Source: Alphaproteobacteria bacterium (lineage in GTDB: Bacteria > Pseudomonadota > Alphaproteobacteria > UBA828). From it: a DNA stretch of 8,013 bases. The notes below the pieces were generated by a model. That model worked only from the letters and a program-made list of their open reading frames with translations, searched no databases and was not told the origin of the DNA. This document shows, piece after piece, positions 1-5,725 of the stretch; position 1 is the first letter of the stretch; every line of letters starts with the position of its first letter. The stretch spans positions 1 to 8,013 of the forward strand of contig JAPYQV010000104.1 in assembly GCA_029937205.1 (NCBI GenBank), given 5' to 3'. Made by a program: the position numbers and the translations under genes.

Positions 1-1
1 G

Positions 2-337
2 CGTTGGGATCTCTACCCCAAGGGCGCTGCCGTGATCGGCGCCATACAGACATCGCGCGGGTGTCCGTTCGAATGTGAATTCTGCGATGTCATTCAGTAT
101 GTCGGGCGCAAGCAGCGTCACAAATCGATCGACCAGATATTGCGCGAGCTCGACCGCCTCTATGCGCACGGATATCGCGGCGTGTTCCTGGCGGATGATA
201 ATTTTACCGTTTTTCGCAAGCGTACCAAGGCGTTGTTGAGTGCGCTCATTGACTGGAACCGCGCAGCTTACGACAAGGGTGATGCGGCTCTCGCCTGGCA
301 ACGCAGTCTGGATTTCCTACGCCAACATCTGTCATAA
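2..337 (+). CDS. Radical SAM protein (B12-binding type), 5'-partial, with a foreign C-terminal end
   Basis: The frame is open from the left edge, so the true start lies outside the window; the GTG at 32 is most likely an internal valine because the reading WDLYPKGAAVIGAIQTSRG is continuous and family-like. The cluster-binding motif C-x3-C-x2-C is present (cysteines at 62-64, 74-76 and 83-85, in GCPFECEFC); it would hold the [4Fe-4S] cluster that cleaves S-adenosylmethionine. Downstream, FLADDNF (about 185-205) matches the second barrel strand of B12-binding-domain radical SAM proteins, whose cobalamin domain normally precedes this part. After DWN (ends 259) family similarity stops: only about 26 residues follow, where I would expect some 200 more. 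Those residues resemble another enzyme's C-terminus (next entry). The product is therefore probably a non-functional truncated chimera. The substrate cannot be inferred. Confidence 0.75.
   Translation, partial: RWDLYPKGAAVIGAIQTSRGCPFECEFCDVIQYVGRKQRHKSIDQILRELDRLYAHGYRGVFLADDNFTVFRKRTKALLSALIDWNRAAYDKGDAALAWQRSLDFLRQHLS
260..337 (+). pseudogene. Remnant of a dienelactone hydrolase C-terminus fused to the radical SAM frame
   Basis: The last residues of the open frame read YDKGDAALAWQRSLDFLRQHLS and then stop. From memory, this is the typical ending of dienelactone hydrolase (carboxymethylenebutenolidase-like) alpha/beta hydrolases, which finish with a Y-[DH]-x-x-A-A-x-x-A-W-x-R-[ST]-x-x-F-[LF]-x-x-H-L pattern just after the catalytic histidine. 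That histidine and the rest of the hydrolase are absent. The fragment lies 33 bases before the amidohydrolase start, so the ancestral order may have been hydrolase then amidohydrolase, with the hydrolase body lost. The left boundary is approximate. The family assignment rests on about 22 residues and could be coincidence. Confidence 0.5.
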
Positions 338-358
338 CTCATGGCGTAAATGTCTGAT

Positions 359-365
359 GGGGAGG
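359..365 (+). promoter_or_regulatory. Shine-Dalgarno site that decides the amidohydrolase start
   Basis: GGGGAGG at 359-365 lies five bases before the GTG at 371. The alternative ATG at 350 has no purine-rich site upstream, and this site would then fall inside its own coding region. It is the main reason for choosing GTG 371. Confidence 0.6.
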
Positions 366-370
366 ATGCG

Positions 371-1507
371 GTGAAAGACGGGCTGAAAATTATCGATTGC
401 GATTTGCACGTGATCGAAAATGGCGACCTGTTCGAGAAATATCTCGATCCGAAATTTCACGCCCACATGCCGGAATATCTCGGCTGGGGTCCGACCAATT
501 TCCCCCATTGGAATGCCGGCGGCCAAATGATCCCGCCGTGGGCGCGGGATGAAGCGGTGGTCGGCCCGCAAAAGGCGCTCGACGCGCCGAGCGAAGGCAT
601 CTACGCGCCAATCCGCGAAAAGAAATACGACGCCGCGTCGACGGTGGCGGCGATGGATGTCGAGGGCATCGATGAAGCGGTCATGTTCCGCACCTTCGCC
701 TCCATGTTTCTCTCGATCGACAGTCTCTCCGGCGAAGTCGCGACCGCTTATTGCGCCGCGTTTAACGATTGGCTGGCGGACTATTGCGCGGCCCATACAT
801 CGCGTCTTCGGAGCGCCGCAATCGTCGCCTTGCATGATCCCGAATTGGCCGCCCAAGAGGCGCGCCGCGCGGTCGAGGACAAGGGCCATGTGGCTGTGGT
901 GCTGTTGCCCATGCCGGTCGGCGGGCGCTATGTCCATGCGGTTGAATGCGATGTGCTGTGGCGCGAAATCACCCGCCTCGGTGTGCCGCTGATCTTTCAC
1001 GGCACGAGCGGCGGCGCTTCCGAGGATTACGCCGCCAACCGCTTCCGCGGCCACCCCAATTTCCGCACTCTGAATCACGCTTCGGCCTTTCCCTTCGAAC
1101 TGATGGCGGCCATGGGCGCCATGCTCGTCGGCGGCGTGTGCGATCGCTTCCCAGACATGCGGATCGGCTTTTTGGAAGGCAATTGCGGCTGGCTGCCATG
1201 GTGGCTCGACCGCCTCGACGGCCAGTGGCAAAAATATGGCGGCGGCGAGGCGATCCAGCTCTCGGCGCTGCCGTCGGAAATCTTCCTGCGCCAATGTTTT
1301 ATCGCCACCGATTCGGATGAAGCGCTGGTGGCGCAGGTGGTCGACCGTTTCGGCGACGATAATATCGTCATGTCCATCGACTACCCTCATGCCGACGGCG
1401 GCTACCCCAACGGCACCAAGGAATTCCTCGCCCTGCCGGGAGTCGGCCTCGAATCAAAAAAGAAAATCATGTGGGGCAATTGCCGCCGGCTTTACGGCTT
1501 CGCCTAA
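371..1507 (+). CDS. Amidohydrolase-2 family metal-dependent hydrolase
   Basis: A 378-residue protein from GTG 371 (385 from ATG 350). It has the layout of TIM-barrel amidohydrolase-2 (PF04909) enzymes, which include ACMSD and resorcylate-type decarboxylases and assorted hydrolases. Numbered from GTG, the first-strand metal motif is D11-x-H13 in IIDCDLHV (Asp in place of the first His of the usual HxH, a variant I know in this superfamily). H210 follows in LIFHGTSG, H236 in LNHAS, the GGVCDRFPDMRIGFLEGNCGW segment carries E269, and D337/H340 lie in MSIDYPHADG, where the Asp is the expected last metal ligand. The C-terminus (KIMWGNCRRLYGF) is typical and length is normal, so the enzyme looks intact. 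No signal peptide is seen, so it is probably cytoplasmic. The substrate is unknown. The adjacent hydrolase remnant hints at a catabolic locus, but that is weak. Confidence 0.85.
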   Translation: MKDGLKIIDCDLHVIENGDLFEKYLDPKFHAHMPEYLGWGPTNFPHWNAGGQMIPPWARDEAVVGPQKALDAPSEGIYAPIREKKYDAASTVAAMDVEGIDEAVMFRTFASMFLSIDSLSGEVATAYCAAFNDWLADYCAAHTSRLRSAAIVALHDPELAAQEARRAVEDKGHVAVVLLPMPVGGRYVHAVECDVLWREITRLGVPLIFHGTSGGASEDYAANRFRGHPNFRTLNHASAFPFELMAAMGAMLVGGVCDRFPDMRIGFLEGNCGWLPWWLDRLDGQWQKYGGGEAIQLSALPSEIFLRQCFIATDSDEALVAQVVDRFGDDNIVMSIDYPHADGGYPNGTKEFLALPGVGLESKKKIMWGNCRRLYGFA

Positions 1508-1684
1508 CGGAGGTGCGGGCGGCAATACCTAGCTGATGGGAATAAGACTAATGACCGAAATTGGCATTGTTTTGTAATTTACGCATGCCACCAGATGATG
1601 TGCCGCATGGCTATCATTTCAGTTTGAAAGGATAGCACGAATTGGCGCCGTTACGAAGTTGCTGTGGCGTAAAACGTCCCCGCC
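1508..1684. other. Convergent spacer between amidohydrolase and cobT
   Basis: This 177-bp stretch separates two genes that end toward each other. It is more AT-rich than its flanks around 1545-1580. I see a weak inverted repeat, TGGCAT (1562-1567) with ATGCCA (1585-1590), around a T-rich 17-base loop, and TTACG (1651-1655) with CGTAA (1668-1672). Neither is followed by a proper T-run, so I do not call a terminator. GGAGGT at 1509-1514 looks like a ribosome-binding site, but no credible reading frame follows it. Confidence 0.5.
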
Positions 1685-3580
1685 TTAACTCGCCAAACGG
1701 CGTCGCCCACCGCGGCCACCTCGGCCAGCGCCAGCGCCCTGGCCTTGCGCATCTTCCTCAAACATTTCTGCGAGTTTTTCCGTCATGGTGCCGCCGAGTT
1801 GTTCGGCGTCGGTGATGGTTACCGCGTGTTCGTAGTAGCGCGTGACGTCGTGGCCGATGCCGACGGCGAGGAGTTGGACCGGTGAGTTGGTCTCGATCCA
1901 ATTGATCACGGCGCGCAGGTGGCGTTCGAGATAATTGCGCGGGTTGACCGAGAGGGTGCTGTCGTCGACCGGGGCGCCGTCCGAGATCACCATGATGACA
2001 CGGCGTTCCTCGACCCGGCCCATGAGGCGTTCATGCGCCCACAGCAGGGCTTCGCCGTCGATGTTTTCCTTGAGCAGGCCCTCGCGCAGCATCAGGCCGA
2101 GGCTTTTGCGGGCGCGGCGCCACGGCTCGTCGGCGTTTTTGTAGACGATATGGCGGAGGTCGTTGAGGCGGCCGGGATTGCGCGGGCGGCCTTGCGCCAA
2201 CCAACGCTCGCGTGCCTGCCCACCTTTCCAGGCGCGCGTGGTGAAACCCAAAATCTCGACCTTGACGCCGCAGCGCTCAAGGGTGCGGGCGAGGATATCA
2301 GCGCTCATGGCGGCGACCAGGATCGGCCGGCCGCGCATCGAGCCGGAATTATCGATCAGGAGGGTGACTACCGTATCGCGGAAGCGCATCTCCTTTTCTT
2401 TTTTGTAGCTGAGCGGATACAGCGGCTGGGTAATCACCCGGGAGAGGCGCCCGGCATCCAACAAGCCCTCTTCCAGATCAAACTCCCAGGCCCGCACCTG
2501 GCGCGCCAGCAGGCGCCGTTGCAGGCGGTTGGCGAGACGGCCGATGACGCTTTGCAGGGCCGAGAGCTGCTGGTCGAGCTGCTGGCGAAGACGCCCCAGT
2601 TCCTCGGCGTCGCAGAGATCGGTGGCATTGACGATTTCGTCGAATTCAAAGCTGTAGCTGTTATAGGACGGGCCGTTGCCATCATCGGGGCCCTCGCCGG
2701 GCAGCATGCGGCGCCGCCCGCCTTCTTCGGACTCGTCGTCACCTTCGCCGGCCATGGCGTCGGCGTCGCTGTCGGAGGCGTCGCTGGCGTCCACATCCTC
2801 GCCCAGTTCGGCTTCCGAATCGGCGCTGCTGTCGCCGTCCATCTGTTCGCCGCCCTGGGCCGCGCCGCTTTCGTCGGAATCCGCATCCTCGGCCGAATCG
2901 GGCGAGGAATCTGCTTCAGACTCATCGCCGTCATCCATGTCCTCGTCCTCGATATCGAGGTCGCGGATCATGTCGCGGATGAGTTTGCCGAAGGCTTCCT
3001 GGTCGTCCGCCGTTTTGGCCAGATCGAACAGGCTCTTACCGGCTTTCTCCTCGAACCACGGGCGCCAGGTATCGGCCAAATGCTTGGCCGCCGCCGGCAG
3101 CGGCAAATCATGCAGGCGCTCGCGCACCAACGCGCCGACGGCATCGGCGACCGAGGCCTCTTCTGGGCTGGAAATCTGATCGTAGCCTTTCAGGCGGCTG
3201 CGCTGTTCGAGTGCCGAGGACAGGTTGGCGGCAACACCGGCGAAACGCCGGGCGCCAAGGGATTCAATCCGCGCCTGCTCGACCGCTTCGAATATGGCGC
3301 GGGCATGTTTGCCGCGCGGCTGGACACGGCGGTGCGCTGCCGCATCGTGATAGCGCACGCGGAGCGCCAAGGCGTCGGCGGAACCGCGTACCATATCCAC
3401 ATCGAGCGCGTTGAGGTCGCGCGCCGGGAAGGGCAGTTGCGCTTGATCGCCGCTCAGGCTCGGCGTGTCCGAATCGAACGACACCGCAAGTTCTTCACCC
3501 TTTACGCCGGCAATCGCCCGCATGGCGCAGCCGACGGCGCGTTGAAACAGTTCAGCCGGATTTTCTATCTTCTCGCTCAA
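1685..3580 (-). CDS. cobT: Aerobic cobaltochelatase subunit CobT
   Basis: CobT (631 residues, normal length) works with the AAA+ subunit CobS and the large subunit CobN to insert Co2+ into hydrogenobyrinic acid a,c-diamide in the aerobic cobalamin pathway, using ATP. Residues 1-205 form the conserved N-terminal domain. Residues 209-287 are a highly acidic Asp/Glu/Ser linker, the family hallmark. The C-terminal von Willebrand A domain (about 400-605) carries the metal-ion site as DNSGSMRG (410-417), with threonines in GFTTRAW (446-452) and D534 in ISDGAP, so all expected elements are present. The tail (612-628) is Gly/Arg-rich. The start is TTG at 3580; its Shine-Dalgarno sequence overlaps the cobS stop codon, and the N-terminus [15 protein letters not shown] fits the family. 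Only nine bases separate it from cobS, so the two are surely co-transcribed and probably translationally coupled. CobN is not in the window. Confidence 0.95.
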   Translation of the reverse strand: MSEKIENPAELFQRAVGCAMRAIAGVKGEELAVSFDSDTPSLSGDQAQLPFPARDLNALDVDMVRGSADALALRVRYHDAAAHRRVQPRGKHARAIFEAVEQARIESLGARRFAGVAANLSSALEQRSRLKGYDQISSPEEASVADAVGALVRERLHDLPLPAAAKHLADTWRPWFEEKAGKSLFDLAKTADDQEAFGKLIRDMIRDLDIEDEDMDDGDESEADSSPDSAEDADSDESGAAQGGEQMDGDSSADSEAELGEDVDASDASDSDADAMAGEGDDESEEGGRRRMLPGEGPDDGNGPSYNSYSFEFDEIVNATDLCDAEELGRLRQQLDQQLSALQSVIGRLANRLQRRLLARQVRAWEFDLEEGLLDAGRLSRVITQPLYPLSYKKEKEMRFRDTVVTLLIDNSGSMRGRPILVAAMSADILARTLERCGVKVEILGFTTRAWKGGQARERWLAQGRPRNPGRLNDLRHIVYKNADEPWRRARKSLGLMLREGLLKENIDGEALLWAHERLMGRVEERRVIMVISDGAPVDDSTLSVNPRNYLERHLRAVINWIETNSPVQLLAVGIGHDVTRYYEHAVTITDAEQLGGTMTEKLAEMFEEDAQGQGAGAGRGGRGGRRRLAS

Positions 3581-3585
3581 CGCCG

Positions 3586-3591
3586 CCCTCT
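3586..3591 (-). promoter_or_regulatory. cobT ribosome-binding site overlapping the cobS stop codon
   Basis: On the minus strand the cobS stop TAG (3592-3590) shares its last two bases with AGAGGG (3591-3586), followed by a five-base spacer and the TTG start of cobT at 3580. This supports the TTG start over the next in-frame ATG at residue 20, and suggests that ribosomes finishing CobS re-initiate on cobT, which would help keep the subunits in proportion. Confidence 0.65.
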
Positions 3592-4597
3592 AGCTTTCCG
3601 TCGGCGTCGGCACCGCTGATTCCGGTAATTCCTTGCCGAAGCAGCGCTGGTAATATTCGGCTACCGCGGCGCGTTCCATTTCGTCGCACTTGTTCACGAA
3701 CGTGACGCGGAAGGCGTAGCCGACATCGCCGAAGATAGTTGCATTCTCGGCCCAGTGGATGACCGTACGCGGCGACATGACGGTCGAGATATCGCCCGAC
3801 ATGAAGCCCGAACGGGTGAGATCGGCGACTTCGACCATGGCCGACACGATCTTGCGGCTGTCCGCGTCGGCATAATCCAGCACCTGGGAAACGACGATTT
3901 CGACTTCCTCGTCATGCGGCAGATAATTCAGCGTTGCGACCAGATTCCAGCGGTCCATCTGGCCCTGGTTGATCTGTTGGGTGCCATGATAGAGGCCGGT
4001 GGTGTCGCCGAGGCCAACCGTGTTGGTGGTCGAGAAAATGCGGAAGGCGGGGTGCGGGTGGATCACCCTGTTCTGATCCAACAGCGTCATTTTGCCGTCG
4101 ACCTCGAGAATACGCTGGATGACGAACATCACATCCGGCCGCCCGGCATCATATTCGTCGAAGCAAATGGCGACCGGGTTTTGCAGCGCCCACGGCAAAA
4201 TGCCTTCGCGGAATTCCGTGATCTGCTTGCCGTCTTTAAGGACGATGGCGTCCTTGCCGACGAGATCGATACGGCTGATATGGCTGTCGAGGTTAACCCG
4301 GATACACGGCCAGTTAAGGCGCGCGGCAACCTGCTCGATATGGGTCGATTTTCCGGTGCCGTGATAGCCCTGGACCATGACACGCCGGTTGTGGGCGAAT
4401 CCGGCCAGAATGGCCAATGTGGTGTCGTGGTTGAAGCGATAGGCGGTGTCGATGACCGGCACATGCTCTTCCGGTTCGGAAAACGCCGGTACTTCCATAT
4501 CCGTGTCGATGCCAAAGGTCTGGCGTACCGAAACACTAATGTCGGGATGGCGATCGCTTAAATTGGGCGTATCGCCCATCTGTTCTTGAGAGGCCAT
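3590..4597 (-). CDS. cobS: Aerobic cobaltochelatase subunit CobS (AAA+ ATPase)
   Basis: CobS (335 residues, normal length) is the AAA+ ATPase of class I cobaltochelatase; it forms a ring with CobT that drives cobalt insertion by CobN, in the cytoplasm. Visible motifs are Walker [10 protein letters not shown] (77-85), the family segment [20 protein letters not shown] (100-119), Walker B AICFDEYD (143-150, D147/E148), sensor-1 STTNT (189-193), the MDRW arginine (R216) as likely arginine finger, and SPRT (275-278) as likely sensor 2. All ATPase residues are intact. The first 45 residues are the variable N-terminal extension, and [11 protein letters not shown] (21-31) is typical of CobS. The ATG at 4597 has AAAGGGA six bases upstream. 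It lies between the J-protein gene (52-bp gap) and cobT (9-bp gap) in one apparent operon. Confidence 0.96.
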   Translation of the reverse strand: MASQEQMGDTPNLSDRHPDISVSVRQTFGIDTDMEVPAFSEPEEHVPVIDTAYRFNHDTTLAILAGFAHNRRVMVQGYHGTGKSTHIEQVAARLNWPCIRVNLDSHISRIDLVGKDAIVLKDGKQITEFREGILPWALQNPVAICFDEYDAGRPDVMFVIQRILEVDGKMTLLDQNRVIHPHPAFRIFSTTNTVGLGDTTGLYHGTQQINQGQMDRWNLVATLNYLPHDEEVEIVVSQVLDYADADSRKIVSAMVEVADLTRSGFMSGDISTVMSPRTVIHWAENATIFGDVGYAFRVTFVNKCDEMERAAVAEYYQRCFGKELPESAVPTPTES

Positions 4598-4603
4598 TTC
4601 TTG

Positions 4604-4636
4604 TCCCTTTCGAGGGGGCTTGGGCCGCGGCCGCGG
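4604..4636 (-). promoter_or_regulatory. cobS leader: ribosome-binding site in a small hairpin, preceded by a GC palindrome
   Basis: In the 52-bp gap before cobS, the Shine-Dalgarno sequence AAAGGGA (4610-4604) partly lies in a possible 4-bp hairpin, CCCT-CGAA-AGGG (4616-4605 on the minus strand). Just upstream is a perfect 12-base palindrome, CCGCGGCCGCGG (4625-4636). These could slow or gate translation of cobS. The gap is far too short for a cobalamin riboswitch, and no B12-box-like sequence is apparent. Confidence 0.35.
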
Positions 4637-4649
4637 CGCGTTCGTATAA

Positions 4650-4662
4650 TCAGGAGACCTGA
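4650..4662 (-). repeat. Short inverted repeat over the J-protein stop codon
   Basis: TCAGG-AGA-CCTGA (4650-4662) is a perfect 5-bp stem with a 3-base loop that includes the J-protein stop codon. On the minus strand it is followed by TTATACG rather than a T-run, so it is at best a weak pause or mRNA processing site within the operon, not a convincing terminator. Confidence 0.3.
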
Positions 4663-5243
4663 CTTAAAAGATAGGTATATGCCTGATTAATCGATTTCAA
4701 CAACTCTTCCGATTCTTTGCTGCCGCCATTGACGTCCGGATGGTGCTTTTTCGCCAGTTCCATGTAGCGGCTGCGCAGTTTGACGCGGTTGAAACCGGGT
4801 TTGAGGCCAAGCGTGGCGCAGGCCCGTTCGATATCCATGGCGGCGGCGCTAAGTTTTTTATCGCGCCCGCCCTTGTCGCCATTGCTGCGTTTGCCGTCGC
4901 CAAACCATTCATGTGAGAAATTATGGAAAACGCTCTCCAGATCGTCCATTTCCTCGTGTAGCGGGCGTTTGCTGTAAACCGGCCAGGTCGGGCGATGGCC
5001 GGTCACGTCATCGCGCTGAAAATGCTCGATGTCGCTCCGCGTCCAACCCTCGAAGAAATTCCAGGCGCGGTTATATTCGCGCACATGGTCGAGGCAGAAC
5101 CAGCGATAGGTGCGCAGATCATCCGGCGCGCGCGGCGCCTTATGCGGCCCGTCTTGCGCGCAATCGGGGAATTCGCACAGATGCGCCGGCGCCGCCTCGG
5201 GCTTCGGTGGGCGCGTCCTCTGGGTGCCTTCAAACACTTTCAT
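4650..5243 (-). CDS. J-domain protein with N-terminal Cys/His motif, linked to cobST
   Basis: A 197-residue protein with a C-terminal J-domain (about 138-195): the HPD signature is at 168-170 in [10 protein letters not shown], followed by the helix [14 protein letters not shown]-domains stimulate DnaK ATPase, so it probably hands a client to DnaK in the cytoplasm. The N-terminal half has C23-x4-C28 and C50-x2-H53, a spacing that could bind zinc, and aromatic-rich sequence ([20 protein letters not shown]) typical of the alphaproteobacterial relatives I recall, usually annotated only as DnaJ domain proteins. It lacks the Gly/Phe region and zinc-finger repeats of true DnaJ. It is the first gene of the cobS-cobT unit, so CobS, CobT or the assembled chelatase could be its client; that is inferred from position alone. 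No Shine-Dalgarno sequence precedes the ATG, in line with a leaderless transcript. Confidence 0.9.
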   Translation of the reverse strand: MKVFEGTQRTRPPKPEAAPAHLCEFPDCAQDGPHKAPRAPDDLRTYRWFCLDHVREYNRAWNFFEGWTRSDIEHFQRDDVTGHRPTWPVYSKRPLHEEMDDLESVFHNFSHEWFGDGKRSNGDKGGRDKKLSAAAMDIERACATLGLKPGFNRVKLRSRYMELAKKHHPDVNGGSKESEELLKSINQAYTYLLSQVS

Positions 5244-5249
5244 CGAATA

Positions 5250-5278
5250 ATTATGCCGATTGCCTCTTGGCGAGTAAA
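5250..5278 (-). promoter_or_regulatory. Predicted promoter for the J-protein/cobS/cobT operon, possibly leaderless
   Basis: On the minus strand TTTACT (5278-5273) and CATAAT (5255-5250) are separated by exactly 17 bases. They match the sigma70 consensus at 4 of 6 and 5 of 6 positions. With standard geometry the transcript would begin at 5243, the A of the J-protein ATG. The absence of any Shine-Dalgarno sequence there fits a leaderless mRNA. Confidence 0.5.
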
Positions 5279-5284
5279 GCCAAG
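5266..5284. promoter_or_regulatory. Candidate operator: inverted repeat CTTGGC-N7-GCCAAG
   Basis: A perfect 6-bp inverted repeat with a 7-base centre covers the predicted -35 element of the minus-strand promoter, where a bound repressor would block RNA polymerase. A third copy of the half-site, CTTGGC, lies at 5297-5302, 31 bases from the first and so roughly on the same helix face. The regulator is unknown; a dimeric binding site fits the symmetry. Confidence 0.4.
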
Positions 5285-5297
5285 GCGTCTATTGATC

Positions 5298-5326
5298 TTG
5301 GCAGCACATGACGCTAACGGAGTCAT
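5298..5326 (+). promoter_or_regulatory. Weak candidate promoter for bolA
   Basis: TTGGCA (5298-5303; 5 of 6 consensus positions) is followed after 17 bases by AGTCAT (5321-5326; 3 of 6). A transcript would start near 5333, leaving a 26-base leader that contains the bolA ribosome-binding site. The poor -10 makes this tentative. Confidence 0.25.
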
Positions 5327-5358
5327 CGGGCGGAATCATGACGTGAAGAGGTTAAGAA

Positions 5359-5631
5359 ATGCGGGTTGCCACAGCGATTGAGCAAAAGTTAAATGCCGGC
5401 CTGGCGCCGGAAAAACTCACCATTGAGGATCAGTCGGCGCGCCATCACGGTCACGCCGGCGCGCGCCCCGAGGGCGAAAGTCACTTTGAGGTGACGGTCG
5501 TCAGTGGCAAATTCGAAGGCCTCAGCCGCGTTGAGCGCCAGCGCTTGGTTTATCGCCTACTCGCCGACGATTTAAAAAGCGATATACATGCCCTGGCGCT
5601 AAAGACGTTGACGCCGGCTGAGGCGGAGTAA
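5359..5631 (+). CDS. bolA: BolA family protein
   Basis: A 90-residue BolA/IbaG-type protein of normal size. BolA proteins pair with monothiol glutaredoxins to hold a [2Fe-2S] cluster and act in iron-sulfur trafficking; some bind DNA and influence cell shape and stress responses. Family features are visible in order: IEDQSARHHGHAG (22-34) with the conserved histidine cluster, SHFEVTVVSGKFEG (41-54), the helix SRVERQRLVYRLLADDL (56-72), which carries the recognition-type RVERQRLVY, and the signature IHALALKTLTPAE (76-88) with H77, the usual cluster-ligand histidine. The ATG at 5359 has GAAGAGG at 5345-5351, seven bases upstream. It is divergent from the J-protein gene across 115 bp, an arrangement I know from other Alphaproteobacteria. 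Coordination of iron-sulfur and cobalt metabolism is possible but not shown by the sequence. Confidence 0.93.
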   Translation: MRVATAIEQKLNAGLAPEKLTIEDQSARHHGHAGARPEGESHFEVTVVSGKFEGLSRVERQRLVYRLLADDLKSDIHALALKTLTPAEAE

Positions 5632-5702
5632 GGGAACCACCCTCGGGCGTAAATTGAGCCAGCCGTACGGGCGTTCGCTAATTATTTGAATGAAGCCGAT
5701 AT

Positions 5703-5715
5703 GCGCCGATGGCGC
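5703..5715. repeat. Short GC stem-loop in the bolA / DUF2889 convergent spacer
   Basis: GCGCC-GAT-GGCGC is a perfect 5-bp stem with a 3-base loop in the 94-bp spacer (5632-5725) between two genes that end toward each other. No T-run follows on either strand, so it could act at most as a weak or Rho-assisted terminator. Confidence 0.25.
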
Positions 5716-5725
5716 TGGCGCGCGG

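Noticed and set aside
32..337. A separate 101-residue protein starting at GTG 32
   Set aside because: The same frame is open to the left edge with family-like residues, so the GTG is almost certainly an internal valine codon.
332..1390. 352-codon minus-strand open frame opposite the amidohydrolase gene
   Set aside because: It is an antisense shadow: Arg/His/Asp-rich sequence with no family resemblance, covering a complete amidohydrolase with intact motifs.
1509..1550. GGAGGT followed by possible mini-genes at 1513 (7 codons) and 1536 (13 codons)
   Set aside because: The spacing from GGAGGT to either start is wrong, the peptides are trivial, and nothing supports expression. It may be a relic of a lost downstream gene, but I cannot show that.
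1562..1590. TGGCAT / ATGCCA inverted repeat as a terminator for the amidohydrolase gene
   Set aside because: A 17-base loop, a 6-bp stem and no following T-run do not make a credible intrinsic terminator.
1919..3619. Long plus-strand open frame (566 codons) opposite cobT
   Set aside because: It mirrors cobT codon structure in GC-rich DNA, has low-complexity Ala/Val/Gly-rich sequence and no recognisable domain, while the opposite strand encodes an unmistakable CobT.
3755..4561. 268-codon plus-strand open frame opposite cobS
   Set aside because: It is complementary to highly conserved CobS coding sequence and shows no domain of its own.
4645..4650. Plus-strand TATAAT as a promoter -10 element
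   Set aside because: No plus-strand gene lies downstream, only antisense to the J-protein gene, and no convincing -35 element sits at the right distance.
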